Shown piece by piece: positions 18,283 through 26,451 of a stretch of DNA of 64,000 nt; within the stretch, counting starts at the first letter, position 1, and the number at the start of each line of letters is the position of its first letter. The DNA is from Cytobacillus firmus DS1. Its GTDB lineage: Bacteria > Bacillota > Bacilli > Bacillales > Cytobacillaceae. Location: positions 21,324 to 85,323 of the forward strand of contig NZ_APVL01000016.1 of NCBI RefSeq assembly GCF_000565285.1, given 5' to 3'. The notes beneath the pieces are model-generated. The model was not told the origin of the DNA, made no database searches, and saw only the letters and a list, made by a program, of their open reading frames with translations. A program made the position numbers and the translations under genes.

Positions 18283-18307
18283 GCGGATATAAAATTTTCT
18301 ATTTCCG

Positions 18308-18335
18308 ATTATACACCATCCCGCAGAAAAAGTAA
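18308..18335 (-). promoter_or_regulatory. Probable promoter of the cobamide salvage operon
   Basis: A perfect TATAAT (plus-strand positions 18308-18313) and TTACTT (18330-18335), 16 bp apart on the minus strand. They lie directly upstream of the riboswitch aptamer. Confidence 0.6.
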
Positions 18336-18372
18336 TAGAAAATTGCTGAATGTTGTAAAAAAGTTCAGAATT

Positions 18373-19149
18373 CTAACGCGAGTATATTTTCCATTCCCTT
18401 GTCTTCTTATCGAACACAATCTTCGCCTCACATGGCTCTTTCACTATGGCTTCATACTCATCATACATATCATCCATATTCGCAAAATCGCCAATAATCC
18501 AAATTGGAATCTCGATCCTGACCCGATTCTGTTCAATATCCTTAATGGAAAGAACCGCTCCTTCTTTCATAAGGGGCTTTAATGAAAGCAGGACATCTCT
18601 GGTGATTGGAGGATATGTCTTTTTCTTTTTAATGCCAAGGAGCGTTTTTTCTACCTTCATCTGTCCCATTTTACCGGGTATTACTTCCCCAAGCATACGG
18701 TAAAAATCGTTCAGGTCGCGATAATATGTGCGGTTAAACCAGCCATCATCGTGGGCAAGATACACATACCGGTTGCTCAAATAATTGTAAAAAGGCGGCT
18801 TAAGATGTTCCTTAATATGGCCGAGATAAAGAAGCTCCGCAATTGTCTGGCCGGGAAGCTCATTCACCGCTTCCTCTTCCTCGAAGTCAATCCAGCAAAA
18901 ATCGCCATAGCCGTATACATCATCCTCAACCAGCCTGCCCAGCTTGTCCCTTGACACATAATCGAACATCGTGTGGGTATTAAAGTCCCCATGTTCAAAA
19001 CGATGCTTTAACATCAGCAGATTGTTAATTGAATCTGAAAGAGTTTGGGCAAACTCTGCAAACTCAATTCCATAAGTCAACACATACTGATCCTGTTCAT
19101 TAAGATGGATGTAGATGAGATCACGAATAGTTTGATTCCTTCTTTTCAA
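18373..19149 (-). CDS. Conserved-looking protein of unknown function (258 aa)
   Basis: I do not recognise this protein. From TTG 19149, with GGAGG 8 nt upstream, it reads MKRRNQTIRDLIYIHLNEQD and gives a 258-aa soluble protein rich in aromatic and acidic residues. It contains an acid patch DFEEEEAVNELPGQT and a basic stretch LLGIKKKKTYPP. There is no signal peptide or membrane helix from this start. The frame is open further upstream to 19371, but without a ribosome binding site. It sits alone between the riboswitch leader and the structured intergenic element. A TGCTACAAT extended -10 lies at 19237-19245 on the minus strand. Confidence 0.7.
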   Translation of the reverse strand: MKRRNQTIRDLIYIHLNEQDQYVLTYGIEFAEFAQTLSDSINNLLMLKHRFEHGDFNTHTMFDYVSRDKLGRLVEDDVYGYGDFCWIDFEEEEAVNELPGQTIAELLYLGHIKEHLKPPFYNYLSNRYVYLAHDDGWFNRTYYRDLNDFYRMLGEVIPGKMGQMKVEKTLLGIKKKKTYPPITRDVLLSLKPLMKEGAVLSIKDIEQNRVRIEIPIWIIGDFANMDDMYDEYEAIVKEPCEAKIVFDKKTREWKIYSR

Positions 19150-19389
19150 TGACGAAACCTCCGAACCGTAGCCAAATTGATAAAAAGACAGCTTCTTATG
19201 AAACTGCCTGCCAAACTTCCAGTAATTTATTCTCTTATTGTAGCAAATATATCTGAAAATATCTTTGCTGATGAGAAAATATTTCAAAACGGTTTTTTGA
19301 AAATACAGGAAACCATCTTGGTGGTTTTTTCGTCTAACTAATGAAATCTCTTTCTCCATTGTAAGGTACATTCTTCTCTGATAGGATAA

Positions 19390-19650
19390 AGTGAAACTTC
19401 AATCAGTGGGGGGTCCTTTATCCCCACTGATTGTTAGTCGCATTTTAGTGTCGCTATGATCTCCGCTAGCGCTTCGATCAATCGACACTACGAACCCGAT
19501 TGGTTCAACTAAGCCTCTGCCTGCGCCTCGGCAAGTTTCACTGTATCTCACCAATCGGGCCTTTACGGGCAGTTTGACCCCCACTTATCCTCCTTTGATT
19601 CCTCTGAGTCTTGAATGGGGGGCTTACTGCCCGTTAGACTGCGATAAAAA
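19390..19650. repeat. Multi-hairpin structured intergenic element
   Basis: A dense set of paired segments fills this gap. They are AATCAGTGGGG/CCCCACTGATT (19401-19432, perfect), AGTGTCG/CGACACT around a CGCTAGCG palindrome (about 19447-19489), CCCGATTGG/CCAATCGGG (about 19497-19560), and ACGGGCAGT/ACTGCCCGT (about 19565-19635). AGTGAAACTT at 19390 also pairs with AAGTTTCACT at 19533. No convincing coding frame is present. It may be a noncoding RNA or a mobile palindromic element; the orientation is unknown. Confidence 0.6.
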
Positions 19651-19681
19651 TGTAAAAAGGTAAAGAAACCAGGTGTATATA

Positions 19682-20866
19682 ATGAACCAGAATAATAGAT
19701 TCTCAGATCGATTCGATTGGACGTTATGCTTTCTTCTGCTGCTGTTTTTTCTGATCAGCTGCATTGCGATTTACAGCGGACAATCCTCCAATCAATATGA
19801 AGGGAATTTTGTCATCTCACAAATTAAAAATTATATTGTTGGAGCTGTTATTGTAGGAATTGTCATGTATTTTGACAGCGAGCAAATCCGGAGACTCACA
19901 TGGCTTCTGTACGGTTTAGGCATCCTATTGCTTGTCGGGCTATTCATTGCACCGGAAAGCATCGCACCAGAGCGCAAAGGGGCTACATTGTGGTATATCA
20001 TCCCCGGACTCGGCTCTGTGCAGCCTTCAGAATTTGTAAAGGTGTTCCTTATTATCGCCCTCAGCAAAATCATCGCTGACCACCATCTCAAGTATCAGGT
20101 TAAGACTGCCGGCACGGACTTTTTTCTCCTAATTAAACTAGGAGCAGCCACATTGCCTCCATTAGGAATGATTATTATCGAAGACCTGGGTACCGCCCTT
20201 GTCATCATCGCGATATTAGCGGGAATCATCCTTGTATCCGGAATCACCTGGAAAATCCTTGTTCCGATTTATGGAGTCCTTGGTGCTTTCGCAGGTACTG
20301 TTCTATACCTGGTGATCATAGCACCGGATATTTTAGAGAAGTACCTGGGGATAGACCCCTATCAATTCAGCAGAATTTATTCATGGCTTGACCCGGTTAA
20401 TCACAAGCAAGGAGCCGGAATGCAGCTGTACAACTCCATGCTCGCAATTGGCTCAGGATTAATATCCGGAAAAGGGTTTACTGACAGACAGGTATATGTG
20501 CCTGATGCCCATACTGATTTTATTTTTAGCGTCATTGGCGAGGAGTACGGCTTCTTTGGTGCCAGTGTAGTAATCAGCCTTTTCTTTCTGCTTATCTATC
20601 ACTTAACTAAAACCGGCTTGGAGACGACCGACCCTTTTAATACCTATATTTGCGTCGGGGTCATCAGTATGATCACCTTCCATGTATTTCAAAATATCGG
20701 TATGACTATTCAGGTACTGCCAATCACCGGCATTCCGCTGCCGTTTATCAGTTACGGCGGGAGCTCGCTTATGGGAAACATGATGGCAATGGGACTGATA
20801 TTCAGCATTCGCTACCATCACAAAAACTATATGTTTTCAACCGATTCAAATTATGTTGCAAAATAA
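19682..20866 (+). CDS. FtsW/RodA/SpoVE family cell-cycle (SEDS) protein
   Basis: A 394-aa polytopic SEDS-family protein, a peptidoglycan glycosyltransferase type that works with a class B penicillin-binding protein. Family features include GLGSVQPSEFVKVFLIIAL (with the conserved Glu), IIEDLGTALVI, and the C-terminal signature TGIPLPFISYGGSSLMGNM. AGGTG at 19671-19675 places the start at ATG 19682; a GTG at 19673 overlaps it. No partner PBP lies nearby, and the main RodA or FtsW is probably elsewhere. This may be a paralogue for a special growth or sporulation condition. Confidence 0.88.
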   Translation: MNQNNRFSDRFDWTLCFLLLLFFLISCIAIYSGQSSNQYEGNFVISQIKNYIVGAVIVGIVMYFDSEQIRRLTWLLYGLGILLLVGLFIAPESIAPERKGATLWYIIPGLGSVQPSEFVKVFLIIALSKIIADHHLKYQVKTAGTDFFLLIKLGAATLPPLGMIIIEDLGTALVIIAILAGIILVSGITWKILVPIYGVLGAFAGTVLYLVIIAPDILEKYLGIDPYQFSRIYSWLDPVNHKQGAGMQLYNSMLAIGSGLISGKGFTDRQVYVPDAHTDFIFSVIGEEYGFFGASVVISLFFLLIYHLTKTGLETTDPFNTYICVGVISMITFHVFQNIGMTIQVLPITGIPLPFISYGGSSLMGNMMAMGLIFSIRYHHKNYMFSTDSNYVAK

Positions 20867-20899
20867 TTCCAACCGCGTATAATAACAGTATTATATTTA

Positions 20900-21174
20900 G
20901 TGTCTATGATGAAGAGAGTAGCAAAGGGCTCTTTCCCAAAAGCGAGACAGGGCCGGTGCAAGCCTGTCGGAAACCCTATTTGTGAAGCGCACTTCGGAGA
21001 TGCATAGCTGAAAGAAAAGTAGGCTGTGCCGGGTAAGGAGTCCCGTTACCAAACCCCTAAAGGAATGTGTTCAAATAATTGAAAGTCCTTTCGCAAGAGG
21101 TCCTTTGGACAATCAGAGTGGTACCGCGGGCAGAGTCAGCTCGTCTCTATTTTATATAGAGACGGGCTTTTTTT
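20900..21174 (+). promoter_or_regulatory. T-box leader of argS
   Basis: The leader has the stem I region (GATGAAGAGAGTAGCAAAGG onward), the T-box AGAGTGGTACCGCGG at 21115-21129, and a terminator directly upstream of argS. Uncharged tRNA-Arg is expected to stabilise the antiterminator and switch on the gene. I could not fix the specifier codon with confidence. Confidence 0.95.
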
Positions 21175-21175
21175 A
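21138..21175 (+). terminator. T-box regulated terminator ahead of argS
   Basis: Stem GCTCGTCTCTAT/ATAGAGACGGGC followed by TTTTTTT. It competes with the antiterminator containing the T-box. Confidence 0.9.
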
Positions 21176-21194
21176 TTTTCTTAGGAGGTGTAAT

Positions 21195-22883
21195 ATGATC
21201 AATTTCAAAGCTATTTTCACAGATCAGCTGGCTTCTGTGCTGAATGGGCAGCTTTCAGAGGAAGCCATTTCAGACTTAATTGAAACGCCAAAGAATCCGG
21301 CACATGGTGATCTTGCTTTTCCATGTTTCACACTGGCAAAAGCATTCAGAAAATCACCTGCCTCCATTGCTGAAGAGACTGCGGGCCTGATACAGGGACC
21401 GCATATCGAAAAAGCAGAGGCTGCGGGTCCTTACATTAACATCTTCTTTTCTAAAGAGTCAGCCGGTGCAATCATAATGGAAAAAATCCTGAAAGAAGGA
21501 AACGAATTTGGACTGCTGAAGGATGGCGCAGGCAAAACAGCCGTGCTAGATTTCTCTTCGCCCAACATCGCAAAGCCCTTTTCCATGGGCCATCTCCGGT
21601 CAACCGTCATTGGAAATGCCCTCGGAAACCTGGCCGAAAAATGTGGTTATACCGCGGTCAGAATCAACCACTTAGGTGACTGGGGCACACAATTCGGCAA
21701 GCTGATCACCGCTTATAAAAAATGGGGCAATCCGGATAAAGTGAAGGAACATCCGATCAAGGAGCTCCTCAGCCTTTATATACAGTTCCATGAAGAAGCA
21801 GAGACAGATCCAGCCCTTGAAGATGAGGCACGTTCCTGGTTCAAAGAGCTTGAAAACGGAAATAAAGAAGCACAGGCACTATGGAACTGGTTTAGAGATG
21901 AATCATTGAAAGAATTTCAGCGGGTTTACGACAGGCTTGGCATTCATTTCAACTCATACAATGGCGAAGCTTTTTATAACGATAAAATGAAACCCGTCAT
22001 AGAGGTGCTGATGGAAAAAGACCTGCTGGCTGAATCAGATGGTGCAGAGGTCGTTCAGCTGCCTGATGAAGACCTGCCTCCCTGCCTGATCAAAAAATCC
22101 GACGGAGCGACTCTGTATGCAACACGGGACCTGGCTGCAGCATTTTACAGAAAAGAAACCTATCAGTTTGATCACTCCCTATACATCGTCGGTCAGGAAC
22201 AAAGCATCCATTTCAGGCAGGTTAAAAGCGTTATCAAAAAAATGGGCTATGAGTGGGCGGATAATATGACACATGTCCCGTTCGGCCTCTATTTGAAAGA
22301 TGGAAAAAAGATGTCTACCAGAAAAGGCAGGGTCATACTTCTGGAGGAGGTTCTGGATGAAGCAGTTCTTCTCGCAAAGAACAGCATCGAGTCTAAAAAT
22401 CCCGGCCTGAAAAATAAAAATGAAGTCGCTGAAGCAGTCGGCATCGGAGCCATTTTGTTCCATGATCTGAAAAATGACCGCATGAACAATATTGAATTTT
22501 CACTTGAAGATATGCTGACATTTGAAGGAGAGACAGGTCCCTATCTGCAATATACCAATGCCCGGGCCTATTCCCTTCTCCGCAAGAGTGACCATCTCCC
22601 ATCTGCCGCAAGCGGGCTATCCGATCCTTACAGCTGGGAAATTATTAAGCTGCTCTATCAATATCCTGAGAAAATCAGACAATCTTATAGGCAGCTTTCC
22701 CCTTCCTTTCTCGCTAAATATCTGATTGGTGTGGCCCAGGCCTTCAATAAATATTACGGGCAGGTAAGAATACTGGAGAAGGATGCCGGAATCCAGGCAA
22801 GACTTGCCCTCGTCAAAGCAGTCACTATTATTCTTACAGATGGCATGCAGACACTCGGCATGAAGGTGCCCCGGCAAATGTAA
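21195..22883 (+). CDS. argS: Arginine--tRNA ligase, alternative (T-box regulated) type
   Basis: A 562-aa class I aminoacyl-tRNA synthetase that charges tRNA-Arg. An N-terminal additional domain is followed by the HIGH-like motif in SSPNIAKPFSMGHLRST (about residue 130), the KMSK-like KMSTRKG (about residue 373) and the C-terminal anticodon-binding domain from about residue 440. The sequence differs clearly from the B. subtilis main ArgRS (HLGHARG, KMSKRTG). It is therefore likely to be a second, stress- or starvation-induced ArgRS. The start ATG 21195 has TTAGGAGGTG upstream; the open frame to 21105 lies within the T-box leader. Confidence 0.93.
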   Translation: MINFKAIFTDQLASVLNGQLSEEAISDLIETPKNPAHGDLAFPCFTLAKAFRKSPASIAEETAGLIQGPHIEKAEAAGPYINIFFSKESAGAIIMEKILKEGNEFGLLKDGAGKTAVLDFSSPNIAKPFSMGHLRSTVIGNALGNLAEKCGYTAVRINHLGDWGTQFGKLITAYKKWGNPDKVKEHPIKELLSLYIQFHEEAETDPALEDEARSWFKELENGNKEAQALWNWFRDESLKEFQRVYDRLGIHFNSYNGEAFYNDKMKPVIEVLMEKDLLAESDGAEVVQLPDEDLPPCLIKKSDGATLYATRDLAAAFYRKETYQFDHSLYIVGQEQSIHFRQVKSVIKKMGYEWADNMTHVPFGLYLKDGKKMSTRKGRVILLEEVLDEAVLLAKNSIESKNPGLKNKNEVAEAVGIGAILFHDLKNDRMNNIEFSLEDMLTFEGETGPYLQYTNARAYSLLRKSDHLPSAASGLSDPYSWEIIKLLYQYPEKIRQSYRQLSPSFLAKYLIGVAQAFNKYYGQVRILEKDAGIQARLALVKAVTIILTDGMQTLGMKVPRQM

Positions 22884-22911
22884 AAGGAGAAGCCGTTATG
22901 GCCTCTCCTTC
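22884..22911. terminator. Hairpin between convergent argS and TauE/SafE genes
   Basis: AAGGAGA-AGCC and GGC-CTCTCCTT form a stem that overlaps the end of the minus-strand gene. The T-tract is weak, so confidence is moderate. Confidence 0.45.
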
Positions 22912-23777
22912 CTTGCCTTTATGCGGGCTTTTGCTTTCTGCATTTTCGCAAGGCTCCGTACTAGAAATCCGCCGACAAAAATGGCCATCAGCACTAATCC
23001 GGTATAATTCAAATGCATTAATTTCAGAATAACACTTGCCACCGTAGCCATATATAAAGCCCCAAGCATATAGGTGATCTCTTCATTTTCAAAATAGGAG
23101 GTAAGCTTCGCTCCAAACTGTGAGCCAATGAGGCCTCCTCCTACGAGTGAAAGGCCAATCCAATAATCAATGCTGACAGTGGAGGCGTATGACAGGAAGC
23201 CTGCGGATACGATTAACATGACAGCAAACAAGCTGGTCCCTACTGCTTTTTTCGGCATCATCCCTAAATAAGCGACCGATAAAGGCACCATAATAAAACC
23301 GCCGCCCACCCCTAATGTTGTAGAAACAAATCCTGCAAAAAATCCAATCAGCACCATCTTCACAATGGAAGGAGAATGTTCAGAAAAGTGAACGGCATTG
23401 GCTGACTTTTCCCTTCTTTTTAACATGCTCAAAGCAAAATAAGACAGCAATATGATATAAAAAACAGGCACTGCCCACGTGTCCCAGCCTTTATTCTCAA
23501 GAAACAGAACAAATGGATGGGCGGCCTGGGTAGCTGCCATTCCGCTTAATCCAAGTATCAGCCCCTGCTTAAGCTTTATATTCTTCAGCCTGATATGAGC
23601 GGAGATGCCTGAAAGCGACGTTCCAATCGAAAACAGCAAACTCGTGGTGATCGCTTCTACTGGAGAAAAACCAAAAAGCATAAGCGTTGGAGTAAGAATA
23701 AATCCCCCGCCTACCCCAAAAAAACCCGAGAGCACACTAATAAGCGCCCCGAGAGTAAAAAATAAAACATATTCCAT
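22896..23777 (-). CDS. Sulfite exporter TauE/SafE family membrane protein
   Basis: A 293-aa protein with about eight hydrophobic helices in two related halves. Each half carries the family motif GVGGGF(I): FFGVGGGFILTPTLML near residue 20 and LGVGGGFIMVPLSV near residue 155. The family exports sulfite, sulfoacetate or other organosulfur anions, or acts as a general anion permease; no sulfur genes lie next to it. It ends in a basic cytoplasmic tail (KAKARIKARKERP). The ribosome binding site is GTGAGGAATATAA before ATG 23777. Confidence 0.9.
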   Translation of the reverse strand: MEYVLFFTLGALISVLSGFFGVGGGFILTPTLMLFGFSPVEAITTSLLFSIGTSLSGISAHIRLKNIKLKQGLILGLSGMAATQAAHPFVLFLENKGWDTWAVPVFYIILLSYFALSMLKRREKSANAVHFSEHSPSIVKMVLIGFFAGFVSTTLGVGGGFIMVPLSVAYLGMMPKKAVGTSLFAVMLIVSAGFLSYASTVSIDYWIGLSLVGGGLIGSQFGAKLTSYFENEEITYMLGALYMATVASVILKLMHLNYTGLVLMAIFVGGFLVRSLAKMQKAKARIKARKERP

Positions 23778-23868
23778 TTATATTCCTCACTAACTGTCTC
23801 TGCTATCGGTACTATATCACTTTACCATAATTGGCCACAGTTATACTGAGGTTTTCTACTTTATTTAT

Positions 23869-23883
23869 TTATAATTATTATAA
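23869..23883 (+). promoter_or_regulatory. Perfect PerR box upstream of dps
   Basis: TTATAATTATTATAA matches the PerR consensus TTATAATNATTATAA at every position. It lies just upstream of the promoter at 23891-23918, placing dps under peroxide control as mrgA is in B. subtilis. Confidence 0.85.
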
Positions 23884-23890
23884 ATAAGTA

Positions 23891-23918
23891 TTGATTATAA
23901 TTTAATATCTGTTATAAT
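23891..23918 (+). promoter_or_regulatory. Promoter of dps
   Basis: TTGATT (23891-23896) and TATAAT (23913-23918) with a 16-bp spacer, followed 31 nt later by the ATG with an AGGGGG ribosome binding site. Confidence 0.7.
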
Positions 23919-23948
23919 AAATATATAAATTACTTAGGGGGAATTACG

Positions 23949-24386
23949 ATGGAAAAATTACATGAGGCATTAAACATACAAATTGCTAACTGGAGTGTCC
24001 TTTATACGAAATTGCACCGCTACCACTGGTTTGTAAAAGGCCCGCTCTTCTTTACTCTTCATGAAAAGTTCGAAGAATTATATAATGAAGCAGCGGAAGT
24101 TGTAGATGAGGCAGCAGAACGCCTGCTTGCAATCGGCGGCTCACCGGCAGCAAGCTTAAAGGAATTCTTAAGCATTACGACTCTTGAAGAATCTAATGGG
24201 GAAAAGAAAGCTGAAGACATGGTTGCCGCTCTTGCTTCAGACTATAAACTTATTAAAGAACAATTAATTTCTTTAGCCCAGCTTGCCGAGGAGCAGGAAG
24301 ATCAAGTGACAGGCGACTTCGCCATCGGGTTAATGGAAAAATTGGATACGCATATTTGGATGCTGCAAGCCTACTTAGGAGAATAA
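23949..24386 (+). CDS. dps: Dps family DNA-protecting miniferritin (MrgA-like)
   Basis: A 145-aa ferritin-fold protein that oxidises and stores iron using peroxide and can bind DNA as a dodecamer. The inter-subunit ferroxidase ligands are visible in HRYHWFVKG (His, about residue 23-26) and EKFEELYNEAAEVVDEAAERL (Asp and Glu). Length is normal. The perfect PerR box and adjacent promoter make it a likely MrgA counterpart. A clear terminator follows, so it is monocistronic. Confidence 0.95.
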   Translation: MEKLHEALNIQIANWSVLYTKLHRYHWFVKGPLFFTLHEKFEELYNEAAEVVDEAAERLLAIGGSPAASLKEFLSITTLEESNGEKKAEDMVAALASDYKLIKEQLISLAQLAEEQEDQVTGDFAIGLMEKLDTHIWMLQAYLGE

Positions 24387-24397
24387 TCGATTTTGGC

Positions 24398-24435
24398 AAG
24401 AGAGTCAGTGAGACTAATCACTGGCTCTTATTTTT
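24398..24435 (+). terminator. Terminator of dps
   Basis: AAGAGAGTCAGTGA and TCACTGGCTCTT pair with one bulge, followed by ATTTTT. Confidence 0.8.
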
Positions 24436-24524
24436 GTGCTGAAAAATTTTTTGCCCTTTGGACACTCTGAGGTGTTATGATTGACCTGATTGTTTCATTT
24501 TATTTTCAGAAAGGAGACTCCATA

Positions 24525-25418
24525 ATGGCAAACTTAAAATATTCATTCTTTATTTTTCTGGGCGCATGCAGTTATGGCATTCTGGCATCCATTGTTAAGC
24601 TCGGACTCCAAGCCGGCCACTCTGTTCCCGAACTGACCGGAAGCCAATATTTAATTGGGCTCCTTTTATTATTGCTTTCTTTTCCATTTATCAAAAGAAC
24701 GAAAATCACCCTTAAACAAGCGGCAGCTTTGTTATTGACCGGTGCCTCCTTAAGCTTAACGGGCATTCTGTATGGAATGAGCCTTGATCGGAACCCGGCC
24801 TCCATCGCTGTTGTTCTTTTATTTCAGTTCACCTGGATTGGAATTCTTTTCGAAGCACTATATGAAAAAAAGATGCCCAGCAAAGCAAAAGTCATTTCTT
24901 CGAGTTTACTTATTATAGGAACCGTATTTGCAAGCAATCTGATTAATTCCGGATCACATGCTATTCAGGCGGATGGCCTGATTTATGGTTTATTATCTGC
25001 TGTTACTTTTGCCGTGTTCATTTTTTCAAGCGGCAAGGCAGGCAAAGGAATTCCAACCATCCAGAGAAGCATCTTCATCACATTTGGCGGACTTCTTCTG
25101 GTTGCAGCTGTTTCAGGCCCCGTCTTAATAAGCGGCGATATTCAGCTTGGGGGACTATGGAAATTCGGGCTGCTGATGGCATTGTTCGGCGCCATTTTCC
25201 CTATTATATTCTTTGCAATCGGATCACCCCACTTAGAATCAGGGCTTGCCACGATTGTAGGCTCTGCCGAACTTCCGGCCGCTGTTGCTGCCGCCATGCT
25301 GATCCTTGGCGAGAGAATATCAGAAGCACAGACTTTCGGGATAGTACTGATCCTGATCGGAATTAGCATACCGCAGTTTTCATTTAGAAAAGCAGCAAAA
25401 AATCGTTTGAGCACGTAG
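24525..25418 (+). CDS. EamA family (DMT) transporter
   Basis: A 297-aa membrane protein with about ten helices built from two EamA repeats. It begins MANLKYSFFIFLGACSYGIL. The second repeat ends in GSAELPAAVAAAMLILGERISEAQ followed by GIVLILIGI, the usual signature of the drug/metabolite transporter family. The substrate is unknown. I chose ATG 24525 behind AAAGGAGA; the frame is open to 24477 without a binding site. It is not obviously in an operon. Confidence 0.9.
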   Translation: MANLKYSFFIFLGACSYGILASIVKLGLQAGHSVPELTGSQYLIGLLLLLLSFPFIKRTKITLKQAAALLLTGASLSLTGILYGMSLDRNPASIAVVLLFQFTWIGILFEALYEKKMPSKAKVISSSLLIIGTVFASNLINSGSHAIQADGLIYGLLSAVTFAVFIFSSGKAGKGIPTIQRSIFITFGGLLLVAAVSGPVLISGDIQLGGLWKFGLLMALFGAIFPIIFFAIGSPHLESGLATIVGSAELPAAVAAAMLILGERISEAQTFGIVLILIGISIPQFSFRKAAKNRLST

Positions 25419-25487
25419 GATTTTTTATAGCGGGATTCGCTGGGCACCGCCTTGGCCGGCGATCTGCTTGACGAAAGGAGGCTTTGG

Positions 25488-25613
25488 ATGTCATTCCAGG
25501 GCCTTTTTCTATGGAGGCTGTTTTTTTGCGGGCATTTATTGCTCTTGCAGCTGGGTTCGGACTTTGGATTGATCTTTTCTGCTTTCTATGTCTCGAGTTG
25601 GCGCGGGTTCTGA
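25488..25613 (+). CDS. Possible 41-aa hydrophobic small protein
   Basis: ATG 25488 has an ideal AAAGGAGG site 7 nt upstream. It opens a 41-codon frame (start MSFQGLFLWRLFFCGHLLLL) with one potential membrane helix, ending inside the first copy of the tandem repeat. I recognise no family. An overlapping frame from TTG 25484 is also open, which lowers confidence. It could be a chance ORF. Confidence 0.25.
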   Translation: MSFQGLFLWRLFFCGHLLLLQLGSDFGLIFSAFYVSSWRGF

Positions 25614-25825
25614 CTCTGACCGGCTCTTTTCTCCTTTCTGTGTCTGAAGTTGAACCGGGTTCTGACTCTGCCTGCTCTTTTCTCCTTTCTGTGTCCGAAG
25701 TTGAACCGGGTTCTGACTCTGGTGCTCCTCTTTCCGCTCTCTGTGTCCGAAGTTGAACCGGGTTCTGACTCTGACGCTTCTCTATCCTCTTTCTCTGTCC
25801 GAAGTAGAACCAGATCCCGTCCGGT
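25560..25825. repeat. Tandem repeat, unit about 52 bp, about 4.5 copies
   Basis: The marker CCGGGTTCTGACTCTG (or close variant) recurs at about 25603, 25655, 25706 and 25758, and a decayed copy at about 25810, a period of 51-52 bp. Between markers lie TCTCCTTTCTGTGTCCGAAG-like segments. The unit is not a multiple of three. All frames on both strands stay open by composition, producing false ORFs. The rest of the gap (25419-25925) shows nothing else convincing except the small ORF above. Confidence 0.85.
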
Positions 25826-25925
25826 TCCATTCCGGCTGATTTCCAGGCTTTTTCTCTTCACAAAATCAAACAACTTCAGTAAACTATTAATACCCATAAA
25901 ACCAATGAGAAAGGTCGGAAAATAA

Positions 25926-26345
25926 ATGGCAAATACACCGGTTTCGATTCCCCGTCCACTCGTAAGAACCAATCAATGGTCAATTGTATTAAGTGTTTTA
26001 GCTTCGTGGTTTACCGGAGAAGCATGGATTCTCGCCATTCCCCTGCTTGCAGGCGCAATGGGCCTATTGTTCGGTTTCAATCCAATTATGCGTACAGCAA
26101 GGCATTTTCTTAAAAAGAGTCCTTCTGAGTACATTCCCGAAGACTGGGAGCAGCAGCAATTTAATCAGGTGATTGCCGTTGCCTGCCTGGCCCTTGGTCT
26201 GCTCAGCTTTCTGCTGGGCTGGACAGCTGCAGGGTATGTTTTTACAGCTATGGTCGCACTTTCAGCATTTATTGCCATTCTGGGATTTTGCATCGGCTGT
26301 TTTATCCGCTTTCAGCTTAACCAATATAAATACCGAAAATCGTAA
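25926..26345 (+). CDS. DUF4395 family membrane protein
   Basis: A 139-aa protein matching the DUF4395 pattern. A short polar start (MANTPVSIPRPLVRTNQW) is followed by a hydrophobic pair (LSVLASWFTGEAWILAIPLL), the segment FNPIMRTARHFL, and two C-terminal helices with CFIRFQLNQYKYR at the end. Function is unknown; relatives often lie near thioredoxin or rhodanese genes, which are not present here. The ribosome binding site is weak (AAAGGTCGG). A small terminator follows. Confidence 0.8.
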   Translation: MANTPVSIPRPLVRTNQWSIVLSVLASWFTGEAWILAIPLLAGAMGLLFGFNPIMRTARHFLKKSPSEYIPEDWEQQQFNQVIAVACLALGLLSFLLGWTAAGYVFTAMVALSAFIAILGFCIGCFIRFQLNQYKYRKS

Positions 26346-26372
26346 GGCAGCCATCACGGCTGTCTTTTTCGT
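26345..26372 (+). terminator. Terminator of the DUF4395 gene
   Basis: GGCAGCC/GGCTGTC stem with a short loop and CTTTTTCG downstream. Confidence 0.65.
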
Positions 26373-26451
26373 TTCCTTTTACACCCAGCTAGTTTCAAAG
26401 GACTTTTTAAGGGGTACCTATTTCATAAGTAAATCATTTTGAGGTGAAAAA

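Noticed and set aside
19250..19345. AAACCATCTTGGTGGTTTTTT as a plus-strand terminator at about 19310-19335
   Set aside because: The stem is short and no plus-strand gene lies upstream that it could end.
19399..19584. 61-aa minus-strand ORF inside the structured element
   Set aside because: The region is dominated by inverted repeats and the frame has no ribosome binding site.
21105..21194. 30-codon N-terminal extension of argS
   Set aside because: It lies within the T-box antiterminator and terminator; ATG 21195 has the ideal ribosome binding site.
25384..25972. Several 90-148 aa ORFs on both strands in the 52-bp repeat region
   Set aside because: They exist because the repeat has no stop codons in most frames; the period is not a multiple of three and no frame has a supported start on the minus strand.
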